From CAJBLF01 sp041679065 (GTDB taxonomy: Bacteria; Patescibacteriota; Gracilibacteria; Absconditabacterales; Absconditicoccaceae), in the NCBI GenBank assembly GCA_041679065.1, contig JBBABI010000001.1, forward strand, positions 13,785 through 77,784: 64,000 bases of DNA, written 5' to 3'. The position numbers were made by a program, and so were the translations under genes. Shown here in pieces: positions 19,591 through 29,960 of this stretch; the stretch's first letter is position 1, and each line of letters begins with the position of its first letter. The notes under the pieces were generated by a model that saw only the letters and a program-made list of their open reading frames with translations, searched no databases and was not told where the DNA came from.

Positions 19591-22500
19591 CTAAACCACA
19601 ATATTTAAAATTTTTCCTTTCACATAAATCACTTTCTTCGGTTCGCCAGTAATCCATCCAGCTATTTTTGTGTCAGCTTGAGCAAGTTTCATAGCTTCGC
19701 TTTCATTGGCATCTTGACTGATAGTAATCGTTCATCTGACTTTACCATTTATTTGTACAGCAATGGTTAGCGTATCAGCGACTAAATATTTCTCATCGTA
19801 TGTTGGCCACTTCGCTTTGGTGAATATCGAATATTCATTCCCCAATTGTTCCCAAAGCTCTTCCGCCAAATGCGGCGCGAAAGGAGAAAGCAAGATAACT
19901 AAAGTTTCAAAGGTAGAACGTGATATGGTTCAGTTATCTGTTAGGTGATTCGTCAGGATCATGAGCTGAGAAATGGCTGTATTGAATTTGAATTCATCTA
20001 TATTCTCCGTTAATTTTTTGATAGACTGATGAAGTAATATTAAAGTTTCCTTAGAATCCTCCGTCTTACGTTCGTTCGACACCTCCTTTGCCCCGCTTGG
20101 TGCGGGGTAGACGCCGGAGGACAGATTATGTATCTTTCCCAAAAGATTTTGTACTTTATCTAGAAATTTTTTCGTTCCAGAAATTCCTGCTGTATTCCAT
20201 GCAATTGCTTGTTCAAAGGGCCCCATAAATAATTCATAAGTCCTCAAAGTATCAGCTCAGAACTGGTTGATGATATCATCGGGATTGACGACATTTCCTC
20301 GTCTCTTGGACATTTTTCTGCCATCTTCTCCCATGATCAATCCTACATAATGATATTCTTGAAACGGTTCTTCATGAGAAATTGCGCCGATATCAAAAAG
20401 AAATTTCTGCCAAAATCTGCCGTAGATCATATGTCTGGTGATATGTTCTGCACCGCCGACATAGACATCTACATTGCCCCGGTAGTTTTCTTTCTCTTTT
20501 CCTACCAATGCTTTATCATTATTCACATCCATATATCTGAGCCAGTATCGCGAACTACCTGCTCGTCAGGGCATGGTATTGGTTTCGCGTTTTGCCTTCG
20601 TACCATCTTTCAACGTTACATTCACTCGATCTGTAATATTCGCAAGCGGTCATTCTACGGTTCCCGTAGGAGCATAATTCTCTACATCCGGCAAGGTCAA
20701 GGGAAGCTGATTTTCATCGAGCGGAATTGGAATCAATTTTCAATTTTCAATTTTTCCATCTTTCAATGTTTCCACCTCTCCATCTCCAATCCGCAGGATT
20801 GGGAAAGGTTCTCACCAATATCTCTGTCTACTGAATACTCGATCCTGCATTTTGTAATTTATCTTTTTTCCTCCGATTCATTTCTTTTCCAATCGTGCTT
20901 GTATAGCAGGAATGGCTTTATCGCTTGGTAATCAGGTAAATTCTCAAGAATCAATCACCCTGCCATATTCACAAAAAGCCGTTTCTCACTTTACGAAAGC
21001 TGTCAATCAAAGAAGGTTATCTTTATGTGTCGTTTGTGCTACAGCTTCATCATACGTTAGCCAGATAACTTCATGCTTTTTTAGTTCATCAGCAACGACC
21101 TTGGCGGGCTTATCATTAACTAATTGCAAAACAATAGGTTGATCAATTCTTTGTCTTCGTATATTTTTATTGTCAGCAAAAAAATTCGATTCGGATAGCC
21201 GTCAGATTTTCTTGATGGCTTTTGCGGTATACCCTGTTTCTTCCAAAACCTCTCTTTCTGCTGCAATCAAGACATCCTCCTCTCATTCTATTCCTCCTAC
21301 AACAGGCGCAATTCGTCAAAATTCTTTCCACTTCAAGAACAAAAACTTATTATCTGATTTTCTTTGTATGATTGCTGAAATAGTACGCCTGCGTTCTGCA
21401 TCAGAGTGAGGTACTCCTTCTATAGGCATAATGCTTTGAGTAATTGGTAGATCATATTTCTTTGCAAATTCAAAATCTCTCTCATCATGTGCAGGCACGG
21501 CCATTACCACACCCGTACCATAATTCGCTAAAACATAATCAGCAACGAAGATAGGCACTTTTTCATTATTGAATGGATTGATAGCTCGTAATCATTCTAT
21601 TTTTACCCCTGTTTTATCTTTCTGAAGCTCTGTTCTTTCGAGTTGTGTCTTGTGTTTCGCTTCTTCTTGATATGCTTCGATTTCCTTCCAATTCTGAATT
21701 TTGCATTCTGAATTCTGCATTTGTTTCAAGAGCGGATGTTCAGGAGCGATAGCGACAAATGACATTCAGAATACCGTATCCACACGCGTAGTATAGACGC
21801 TGAAACTAAGTTGTTCACTTGTGGATTGCTTCGCTTCGCTCGCAATGACCATTTGGAATTCAGTACCTTCAGACTTTCCTATCCAATTCCTTTCCAATTC
21901 TTTCATAGATTCTTCCCGGTTCAAGGTATCCAATCATTCCAGTAACCTTTCAGCATATTTCGTAATTCTCAATACTCGCTGCTTCATGGGTTTCTGCTCT
22001 ACTTCACTGCCGCATCTCTCGCATTTTCCATCATCGAGATCTTCATTCGCTAATCAGGTCATGCACTTGGGACATCGGTTGATCGGCTTATAATCTACAT
22101 ACGCCAAACGTTGTGAATTTAAATATTTCTCAATATCTTGTATCTTGGATCATGCATCTTGCATCTGTTTTTTTAGTGCTTCAATTGGCATCGCTTTCTT
22201 CGTTTGTTCATCATAATAGTGATTAAATAACTGAAGAAAAACTCGCTGCGTTCGCTTAAAATATTTCGGATCGGCGGTATTGACGGATCTGCTCCGATCA
22301 TAAGTCGTACCAAACATTTCAAGCTGTTTGATATAGTTATCTATATTCTGTTTAGCCACTACTTGTGGTTTCATTTTGTGTTCTATCGCGTAGTTTTCCG
22401 TCCCAAGTCCAAACGTGTCGAACCCCATAGGATGCAGAACATTGAATCCTTCCAGCATTTTTTTTCTCGCCAGGGTATCGGTCGCGATATATCCCTTGGG

Positions 22501-22647
22501 ATGTCAGACGTGCAATCCTGCGCCAGACGGATAAGGAAACATATCCAGAATATAAAATTTCGGTTTGGAAGCATCTTCTTTGACTTTATATAAGTCGCTT
22601 TCTTTCCGCTTTTTCTGCCGTTTTTGGCTTATTTTTTTGAGATCCAT
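19591..22647 (-). CDS. leuS: leucyl-tRNA synthetase with inserted Nudix domain
   Basis: 1018 residues, against about 820-870 in typical bacteria. HIGH region is P-Y-P-S-G-A-G-L-H-V-G-H near residue 35. The editing domain keeps G-V-V-M-A-V-P-A-H-D-E-R-D-F. The K-M-S-K-R signature is near residue 750. Inside the editing domain, residues about 421-550 (DNA 20998-21387) are a Nudix hydrolase domain with G-G-I-E-G-E-E...R-E-V-L-E-E-T-G-Y. Several further insertions are written in DNA identical to intergenic repeats (near 20075-20115, 20735-20800, 21690-21730, 21818-21865, 22130-22165). The frame is continuous throughout with no TAA or TAG. It charges tRNA-Leu (one at 55763). Confidence 0.96.
20998..21387 (-). 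other. Nudix domain within LeuRS
   Basis: The signature Gx5Ex7REVxEExGY is complete, with the metal-binding R-E-V-L-E-E helix. It is preceded by a R-R-R-T-I-S-A-I-I strand and a W-K-E-F-G-R-I-A-P-V-V strand and followed by H-E-V-I-W-L-T-Y-D-E-A, the usual end of Nudix folds. Nudix enzymes hydrolyse nucleoside diphosphate derivatives (X-P-P-nucleoside). Confidence 0.9.
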
Positions 22648-22685
22648 CTTCTTGCAATTAGAAATTAGAAATTAAAAATTAGAAA

Positions 22686-22892
22686 TTATTTATGGTATTG
22701 GTTGTAATGCTCTATACTTCTATCATACGTTTTCTCTTCTTCCTTGGTGAAATAACAGGCAGGAAGCTGGTCTTTCTGACGATGATAGGCTATGCAGTCA
22801 CAGCATCTCCCTTTTCTTTCACAGCCCTCATACGAACAGGGACATCAGCCCGTAGCCGTTTGTTTCGTGCAAGTTTTGCAATTCATCTGCAT
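22686..22892 (-). CDS. Cys-rich DUF6485-like protein
   Basis: 68 residues. Nine or more Cys in pairs: N-C-K-T-C, G-G-C-P-C-S-Y-E-G-C, R-C-C-D-C, then L-P-A-C-Y-F and K-T-Y-D-R-S-I-E. The C-terminal T-Y-D-R-S-I motif and the Cys spacing fit the DUF6485 family, a probable metal-binding protein of anaerobes. It starts at one of two in-frame ATGs (22892 or 22886). It lies 38 bp upstream of leuS. Confidence 0.75.
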
Positions 22893-23070
22893 GGATAAGG
22901 AATAAAAAGGGAATAACTAAGATATCTTTTTGTCTCAAAAAAACAAGATAAATATTCCATTGCATGCTATTTTATCTCAGAAATCTTGTTCTATTTTTTT
23001 GTTGAAAACAAGGGATAAAAAGTTAAAAACAATTATTGCACTATGTTTTTTAATTTCCTAAAATATTCCC

Positions 23071-24822
23071 GTGGTCAGAAGAAGAAAAAGAAAAACCAAA
23101 CATATCGTACTCAATAAATTTAAGCTTGGTATCACGATGACTATACTTGGAGGATTGTTTTTTTTCTCCCTGTCATTCGCAGAAAGTTCACCTGTCCTTT
23201 CTTTCCTTATCAGTTATGCAAGCATCCCGTTTGGCGAAATAGGATTGTATATTTTCTTTGCCTTATGTTTCCTAGTAGGAATTATCATCATGGTAAGGGG
23301 ATATCTGATGAAACTTCTGATCCGCCAGTTTTTTTTCGTGATGGTAGTCATTTCAGCGATCCTCAATTTCCCTATCATCGATGGGGAATCCACTAAATAT
23401 GAAACCTTCGGATGATATCTCTCTTATCCTGTGATCTACATTCTCAAGGCGATGTTTGGCTGACAGAATATAGCTATCAAAGCATTTATCATCATTATGT
23501 TGATAATAATCATTGTACGGATTTTCTATTCTTTCAATTTTAGCTTGCCTAGGATTTCGCTTCAAAGTGAAGAAAGACCAAAGAGGGTGGAAAAGTTGAA
23601 ACGTGGAAATATGGAAACATGAAACGATGAAGAAGAAGAGAGGCCGGAATTTGGTCAGCCTGTTTCCCGTTCCCTTATCAAAAGTCTCCTAAAGCAAAAG
23701 ATAGAAGAAAAAGTAGTCCAGAAAGAGAAAAAAATCAGACCGATGATCAATTTCTCATGAGAAAAACCTACATTCAATGTTTCATTATTAGAAACAAATG
23801 CAGATCAGACGGTGACGATCGATGAAACATTTCTGATGGAGAAAGCCAAAGCACTGCAGAATAAATTGATGGAATTCAATGTCCCTATCATGATAGAAGG
23901 TTTTGATATCGGACCTTCCATCGTCCAGATCAGGATCAAACCAGATGAAGGTATCAGGCTTTCCACGATAGAAGGCCTATCAAATGATATTTCACTCTCG
24001 CTCAAATCCAAGTCAGTAAGGATTGTTGCACCTATCCCGGGTACGGATTGCGTCGGTATCCAATTACCAAATCCTAAGCCACTTATGGTAAGGGTTGGTG
24101 ATATCCTCAATGCTCCGGAATTTGTCCAGGATATGAAAAAATCTGATAATAATTTAGCACTAGGGAAAGCGATCGACGGAACGGTCATCATCAAAACGCT
24201 TGAATCTATGCCGCATTTGCTCGTGGCTGGAGCGACGGGGTCTGGAAAATCTGTCTGAGTGAATGATTTCATCCTATCGTTGATGTATCAAAATACTCCT
24301 TCTGAACTAAAATTTCTGATGGTGGATCCCAAACAGGTAGAATTAGAACTCTATGGAGGATTGCCATATCTGCTGGCTCCTATTGTCTATGAACCGGAAA
24401 AAGCTCTGAAATTGCTCAAGCGGACTGAATTTGAGATGGAGAAAAGATATGGTATTCTTAAGGCAAATAGAGTCAAAAATATCGATGAATTTAATCAAAA
24501 GATCCCATGAGAAAAAATGTTCCGCATCATCTTTGTGATAGATGAATTGGCAAGTATGATGTTGTCCAAGAGCAAGAGAGATGTAGAAAATTGCATCACA
24601 CATATTTCAGCGAAAGCACGTGCAGTAGGAATTCATTTGATCATCGCCACACAAAGACCATCCGTAGACGTCATCACGGGTTTGATCAAAGCAAATATCC
24701 CTACCAGAATAGCCTTCGGTACCGTTTCAGAAATCGATAGTAGGACTATCTTGGGCAGAAAAGGGGCAGAGACATTGCTTGGAAAATGAGATATGCTCTA
24801 TATGGATCCCTCTACCAAATAA
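23071..24822 (+). CDS. ftsK: FtsK/SpoIIIE DNA translocase, interrupted by TAA
   Basis: 583 residues to the stop. The N-terminus is basic, then four hydrophobic segments (residues about 20-160), a variable linker, and the motor: V-A-G-A-T-G-S-G-K-S (Walker A), F-V-I-D-E-L-A (Walker B), H-L-I-I-A-T-Q-R-P-S-V-D-V-I-T-G and R-I-A-F-G-T-V-S-E-I-D-S-R-T. It starts at GTG; the ATG at 23043 is out of frame. The frame meets TAA (24820-24822) in the D-P-S-T-K-x-P-V-R segment, where homologues continue. The linker near 23580-23640 is written in tggaaatatggaaac repeats. Confidence 0.88.
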
Positions 24823-25188
24823 CCTGTCAGAAGACAGTCGCCTTTTGTTTCTACTGAAGAAATAGAGAAGGTAGTGCTTTCACTCAAAAATAAATATATG
24901 GACGGATTGACAGAAGAAGATATCTATAATCCGGAAATAGTCAGCTTGCTAGAAAGCAGCCATTTCGAAGCCGGTGATTACGTCTTCTCCGGATGAGGAA
25001 ATAATGATGATGAATTGGTGGAGCAAGCAATCCAAGTCATCGGACAGACCAGAAAAGCATCAGCAACATTACTCCAAAGAAAACTGAATATCGGATTCGC
25101 ACGTGCAGCGAGAGTGATGGATATCTTGGAAGAGAAAGGTCTTATCGGGCCACAAGATGGAGCGAAGCCGAGAGATATCTTTATCTAG
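24823..25188 (+). pseudogene. ftsK: FtsK C-terminal (gamma/winged-helix) segment beyond the TAA
   Basis: Same frame as 23071, open to TAG. It encodes the end of the motor (P-V-R-R-Q-S-P-F-V-S-T-E-E-I) and the DNA-reading winged helix (D-D-E-L-V-E-Q-A-I-Q-V-I, K-A-S-A-T-L-L-Q-R-K-L-N-I-G-F-A-R-A-A-R-V-M-D). It has no start codon of its own near the break. The coding pattern is intact, so the stop is either recent, a sequencing error, or read through. Confidence 0.75.
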
Positions 25189-25273
25189 GAATCGTCATTC
25201 CGGCGTCAAGGACGAAGTCTGCAGCCGGAATCCAAATAATCAATATGGATTCCCGCCTTCGCGGGAATGACAA
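25189..25273. repeat. inverted repeat of the gattcccgcc/ccggaatgac type
   Basis: Contains gtcattccggcg...gccggaatcc and gattcccgccttcgcgggaatgac. Similar units lie at 11490-11535, 42849-42909, 45510-45545 and 61130-61190. Confidence 0.75.
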
Positions 25274-26317
25274 TTAGAAGTGTTCGATTTTCTTCATGAG
25301 ATTACCTAATCCTTGTTTGATCTTCTCATCAGAAAAATCTATCTGATCAAATATTCATTTTGCTTTGCTGATAAAGTCATTGATCATCTCTTTGCCGAAA
25401 TCGATAGCTCCGGAACTTTCAAACATCTCCTGGAGTTTTTTTATCTGTTCCTCATTCAGGGATTTGCCTAGGCATTCACTCAGTAATTGCTTCTGATCTC
25501 AAGTGCCTTTATTGAAAATATAGTTCGTAAAATAGGTCTGCTGACCTTCTTGGATGTCTTTGAATACTGATTTTGTCTTGTCTCCCAATGTCAGATCCAT
25601 CATGTCGTCTTTGACCTGAAATGCCAAACCAAGATGTTTCCCAAATTCAGAGATAAGTTTCTTTTGTTCAGAACTGACTCCAGCCAGGATAGCTCAGGTA
25701 AGCATAGGTCTGATAAAGGTATAGGAAGCAGTCTTGTACATATTTTTTTTGTCAATCATTTCGAGTGTTGCAGGTCCGGAAATCATCATATCCACATCGA
25801 TCATCTGTCCCAAGATGACTTCTTCTACCATGCTATGGATATTTATCCTTGCTTCATCCAAAAGTTCATTAGGGAATCCATGCATCTTGTACCAGAGTTC
25901 ATATACTCGTGAAAGCAAAAGATCGCCTATAAGGATAGCTTGTCATTCTGCCACATGATGTCTCTTTTCTCACTCTTCCAGCAATGATTCGACGAAACAA
26001 TGGACCGTAGGTGCATTATGCCTTTTTTTGGATTCATCGATGATATCGTCATGAATCAGTGCCATACTATGGAGGAGTTCAAAAATAATACCAAATTGCA
26101 GAACATCTTTTTCTTGTTTGCCTCCCAGTCACATATAGATTGCCCAGAGACAGTACGGCCTGATCCTCTTGCCTCCAGAAAAAATAAAGGTATCGATGTA
26201 TCCTACGAATTTATTTAATTTCGGATCTACAAGCAACTGCTTGGCTTGAGCTATTTTCTCGTCTACATATTTTTCCAAGATGCCATCGAAGGTCGTTTTA
26301 AAATCGACTAAGTCCAT
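25274..26317 (-). CDS. polyprenyl synthetase (trans-isoprenyl diphosphate synthase)
   Basis: 347 residues. The first Asp-rich motif is L-I-H-D-D-I-I-D-E-S, the second Q-V-K-D-D-M-M-D, both binding Mg-diphosphate. G-G-K-R-I-R-P upstream binds the IPP. It condenses IPP with allylic diphosphates to make C15-C20 or longer chains, probably the precursor of the undecaprenyl carrier used by MraY. Bulky residues just before the first motif do not fix chain length. No isoprenoid neighbour is present. The second half (K-Q-L-L-S-E-C-L...) is divergent. Confidence 0.9.
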
Positions 26318-26424
26318 TTGAATCGATTATAGAGAGTAAAACAAGAATTTTCAATTTTCAATTTCTAATTTTTAAACATTGATCCTTGAAAATTGGGATT
26401 TGTTTGAAAATTGAAAATTAGAAA

Positions 26425-26754
26425 TTAGAAATTTGGTGGTGTAATATCAAGATTCGTTCTATATTTTTTTATAAGAGCATCCAACGCCACCACCATGTCA
26501 TCATCAGCTCTTTTGTTCCGATGCTCTTTGCCGCAGGATTTGCATTTGAAAAGAATCTTCATTCACCCATTTTTGATCTCGTAGGCAATAGGATACATGT
26601 TCCCATGGCAATCAGTTTTTCTATCACCAGGCATTTTCCCATCCACATGTAACGATACAAAGCAATAAGGACAATGATTCCTGCATGTTTTATCGGCTAA
26701 TGGAACCTCTTTTCAGCAATTGAGACATATAAATGATTCATTTATTTTCTTCAT
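26425..26754 (-). CDS. RNHCP-domain zinc-binding protein
   Basis: 109 residues. C-L-N-C-G and C-R-N-H-C-P-Y-C pairs, D-R-K-T-D-C-H-G-N-M, then C-K-S-C-G-K-E-H-R-N-K are the RNHCP domain, a short family of unknown role with treble-clef-like zinc ligands. Two Gly are TGA. It ends in an AT-rich repeat (aattagaaattag). Probably monocistronic. Confidence 0.85.
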
Positions 26755-26789
26755 AAAATATAGTATAACAATAAACAAGAATATTTTTG

Positions 26790-26903
26790 TTCCCCTTTGT
26801 AAAGGGGACACCCGAAGGGAGGGGATTTAAATCCTCCGTCTCGCGTTCGCTCGGCATCCCGGTGGACCGGGACAGGCTCTCCTTTAGCAAAGGAGGACAT
26901 AAT
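26790..26903. repeat. dispersed GC-rich inverted repeat, copy 3
   Basis: tgttcccctttgtaaagggg at the left end and ctcctttagcaaaggaggac at the right end are near-identical to copy 2 at 13046-13168. The centre, atcccggtggaccgggacag, also matches. Confidence 0.7.
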
Positions 26904-27090
26904 TTAATTTTTAAGCCGAATGGCGGTAGCAATCATACATATACTCCTAAGAGTACAGTGGGTAGCTCCGCCAAGGCATACACCAAGGTTTTGTGGCTCC
27001 CAGATTTGGTTTAGGAAGTAATATTAGCGCATAATTGACAGCCAACCATTCAGCCAGTACACTATAATGATTGGGCTGTTTTTTTCAAGC
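26904..27090 (+). ncRNA. candidate structured RNA ending at a terminator
   Basis: No plausible gene. Possible helix tggcgg...ccgcca (about 26919 and 26969) and a second helical segment around accaagg...ttttgtggct. It ends at a good terminator (27038-27086), acagcc...ggctgt plus a T-run, although no plus-strand protein gene precedes it. Not SRP RNA or tmRNA as far as can be seen. Confidence 0.3.
27038..27086 (+). terminator. Rho-independent terminator
   Basis: acagccaaccatt pairs with aatgattgggctgt, followed by ttttttt. Confidence 0.7.
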
Positions 27091-27185
27091 AAAAGACCGG
27101 TGGGCTGAATTTTTAATTTTGTAATTTAGGAATGGTACAGACGATTTTAAATGGTAAATGTAACATTCATTCAAAAATTTTAAAT

Positions 27186-27225
27186 TAAAAAAATCACCAC
27201 CCATCATCAAGATAAGCAGTGATTT
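27186..27225 (-). terminator. terminator of the RRM protein gene
   Basis: On the minus strand aaatcac...gtgattttttt, directly after the gene at 27241-27591. Confidence 0.6.
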
Positions 27226-27240
27226 GCTGATATATTCTAT

Positions 27241-27591
27241 TTAGAAAAGATTTTCTCCATCATCTTCATTCTTTTCTTCCTTGTTTTCTTCTCTTACTTC
27301 CCTTTTTTCCATTCTGTCAGGGTTTTCTTTGGCGAAATCAACGTTTACGACTCTTCCCATCAATTCTTTTCCATTCATTTCTTTCTGGGCTTTAGCAGCA
27401 TCTTCGGGATTGACGAATTCTACGAATCCAAATCCTCTACTTTTGTTAGTTTCCTGATCGAGTTTTACTCTAGCAAAAGCGACTTCTCCAAATTTTGAGA
27501 ATTCTTCTCTGAGTTCCTTTCATCTTAATTTCCGATTTAGTCCACCGACAAATAGTTTAGTTTGACTAATGATTGTGTTTTCTTCTCACAT
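27241..27591 (-). CDS. RRM RNA-binding protein
   Basis: 116 residues. One RNA recognition motif: RNP2 K-L-F-V-G-G-L and RNP1 R-G-F-G-F-V-E-F, with V-N-V-D-F-A-K at the fourth strand, followed by an acidic/basic tail of about 30 residues. It is like the cyanobacterial and CPR-type short RRM proteins, which act as RNA chaperones or in cold response. It starts M-G-E with the second residue read from TGA. Alone on this strand, followed by its own terminator. Confidence 0.92.
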
Positions 27592-27677
27592 GTAACCATA
27601 ATACAAATATAAAGAGACTGACCCGTTTTAGCGGGTATTCAGCACGCAAAATGTATCGTTTTACTGGATAATTACAA

Positions 27678-27772
27678 GAGGAAAAGAATGAACAATGAAC
27701 AATGAATAATGAATAATGAATAATGAACAATGAATAATGAATAATGAACAATGAATAATGAATAATGAACAA
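27678..27772. repeat. tandem AATGAATAATGAACA array
   Basis: Nine or more units of aatgaataatg / aatgaacaatg, ending ggcggagttttt. The same end occurs at 7870-7895 and 46610-46660. Confidence 0.9.
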
Positions 27773-27893
27773 TGGCGGAGTTTTTCTTGTCAAAAAATAG
27801 CTAAAAAAGCCTCATTTTTTACACGATTTACGGTATTTGCTGTTTTTACGTCATGTACGCCACCAAAATTTGCCCTAAAGGACGCATAAAAAT

Positions 27894-27921
27894 TTGCAAA
27901 AAAACGGATTCTGAGTATAAT
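27894..27921 (+). promoter_or_regulatory. promoter (TTGCAA, N16, TATAAT)
   Basis: TTGCAA 27894-27899 and TATAAT 27916-27921, about 80 bp before the ATG at 28000. Confidence 0.55.
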
Positions 27922-27999
27922 TAGTGTAAGCCAAAAGCAGAAACCTGCCTGTCGGCAGACCGGGCTTTAAGCTTCAAGCTTTAAACTTTACGCTAGACA

Positions 28000-28815
28000 A
28001 TGACCGATCCTACGCAAACACCAATTCCTCCAACTGATGAAACTCCTGCAGCTCAGCTACCAGTCAGTGATTTTTTTGGGTGATCAGAAGAAGTTTTTGA
28101 AAAGGCCGATATATTTCATAATGCCAATGAATCAGAGATTGGGAATTGAGAGATTGAGAAATTGAGAGATGAAACAAAAGAACCGACATTTGATGTTTCT
28201 ATTCCTGCATATGCATCATCCGAACCAGAAAAGGAAGAAGAGCGTATTGAGCCAGAAGTAAAACTTGAACCGGTGACGAATAATGAATCACCAGTAGTGA
28301 GTGAAGAAAATAAAAAAAGTGAGAATTGAAAATTAGAAATTGAAAATTGAAAATCTGCCTCAGATATAACCAGAAAGTTTGATGAACTTTTCCAGATGAC
28401 CAAAAGAATATATGAAATGAGGAAAACTACTGAATGATTCAACCTGCTCGGTGCAGATAATGACAAAATACGCGTGGTCTACAAATTTTTTCTTGGTGAT
28501 GAAGAGTATCCTCTGGTGTCTATCACAAAGGTGGAAACCAATAAAGAGGACGAAGACGAGACAATCCATGAATTGAGTTTTTATCTCAGCGAACAAGGCA
28601 CCGCACTCAACGTCAATCTGGATGAAACATTACTCTTTGATGAAGAGATAGATCTCCAGGATAACCTCAAAAAGAAAATGCAAGTGATGGATAAGATGAA
28701 TAAATTCATTTTCTTGCTCAGTGAAGAGGCGAGAAAATTAGAAAAAGAACTCAGAGAAAAAGAGGCAGAAGAACAGGAAAAAAGAAAACTTCAGGATATC
28801 TTTAGGAATTTCTAG
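28000..28815 (+). CDS. hypothetical acidic protein
   Basis: 271 residues. The first 120 are low-complexity, Pro/Glu/Ser/Thr-rich and partly encoded by intergenic-type repeats (gagattgagaaattgagag, gaaaattgaaaattg). The rest is a folded part: V-V-Y-K-F-F-L-G-D-E-E-Y-P-L-V-S-I-T-K and S-F-Y-L-S-E-Q-G-T-A-L-N, then a coiled-coil C-terminus rich in K/E. No signal peptide or transmembrane helix. It ends 73 bp from the corA gene on the other strand. Function unknown. Confidence 0.7.
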
Positions 28816-28888
28816 TGCAGAGTGCAGAGTTTAGGGTGCAGAGTTTAATATTTACATTTTTCAACCTTTCAACCTTTCCATGTTTTTT

Positions 28889-29812
28889 CTATATCCATCT
28901 TTTTCTCCTGAAGAACCGGAGCAATCATCAGCAGACAAGCACCATGATGCCCATGATGATCATGAAGAAATGTTGTTTTTCCATTCAGGGTAAGATGACA
29001 TTCATCCCATAGATGCCGCTGATAAGCGTAAGTACTCAGGTAATGACCGAGAAAATAGTCAGGACGTTGATCACAGAATTGGTCTTGATTGTCATCAATG
29101 TATTGTATGTCTCTCCCAGGGAATCTACATTTTCAAAACTTATGTCGATCGTATTTCTGATCTTATCGTATTTATATTGGATATCTTCGAAATACACTTC
29201 CAGATCTTCTTTATAAAATTTAGGGATGATCTTTTGTAATTCTTCAAGAATTTCATTATGCGGGATGAATGCATGTTTCAGGAAAACGACATTACGTTTC
29301 TTGATAGTCAGATTTTCCAAAAGTTTTTTTTCCGGAGTATGATTCATGAATAATTGTTCTTCCATCGTATTTACATCCTTCGCAGATTTCTTGAGGTCGC
29401 GAATGGATTTATCATACATTGCATCAATGACCTTGTAGAGAATATAATAGGGGGAGATCTTAAATTCCTCGTCGGCATCTCTCTCTACCAATTCCTGTTT
29501 GTATTCATCGATGAGCATGGTGATGTGATTGGTATCATACCTTGTCATCGTCAGGATGCTGTTTTTGCTCAAGATGATACTAAACTCATTGAGATAATAT
29601 TTCTTGAACTCTGAATCATATTTAGGGAAATTAAGTACGATAAAGATATTATCTTCATAGACATCAATCTTTTCCTGATTGGTCAATTCAAAAAGATCTT
29701 CCTCGATCAATTCATGGAAATCATATTTTTTTACGATCTGGGAAATCTCTTCTTTCTGCGGACTAGAAAGATGTATCCGATCTACATCACCGAAATGCAA
29801 AATAGTTTTCAT
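28889..29812 (-). CDS. corA: CorA-like magnesium/divalent-cation channel
   Basis: 307 residues. Long cytoplasmic N-domain rich in acidic helices, then two C-terminal membrane helices with the signature I-S-G-I-Y-G-M-N between them (Y/F-G-M-N selectivity motif), ending with a basic tail F-F-R-R-K-R-W. TGA at 29036 and 28996 fall in the C-terminal region, so a standard-code reading would lose the pore. Pentameric Mg2+ uptake is the family function. Confidence 0.9.
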
Positions 29813-29903
29813 ACCGATAATTGTTATGGTCTAAAGCTTAGAAAGCATACCGTTGCTGACAAAAAAATCAAGGTAGAAAAAATAATAATTTTCATAAAAA
29901 TCA

Positions 29904-29931
29904 AAAGCCTCAAGTAAAATACCGAGGCTTT
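29904..29931. terminator. hairpin terminator between corA and a small gene
   Basis: aaagcctc / gaggcttt with a T/A-rich flank. Confidence 0.7.
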
Positions 29932-29960
29932 CTTCTTTGTTAATACAAAGAAACAATGCT

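Noticed and set aside
20350..20931. 193-residue plus-strand ORF
   Set aside because: Antisense to the catalytic part of leuS, which has the K-M-S-K-R signature on the minus strand.
26787..27014. 75-residue plus-strand ORF
   Set aside because: It starts inside the dispersed repeat, and its residues match no family; it may be noncoding or part of the candidate RNA.
27678..27772. Tandem array considered as a CRISPR
   Set aside because: Units are about 11 bp with no unique spacers, so it is a simple tandem repeat. No cas gene is in the window.
28880..28993. Small plus-strand ORF of 37 codons
   Set aside because: It is antisense to the C-terminal membrane segments of the CorA-like gene, whose frame is supported by the G-M-N motif.
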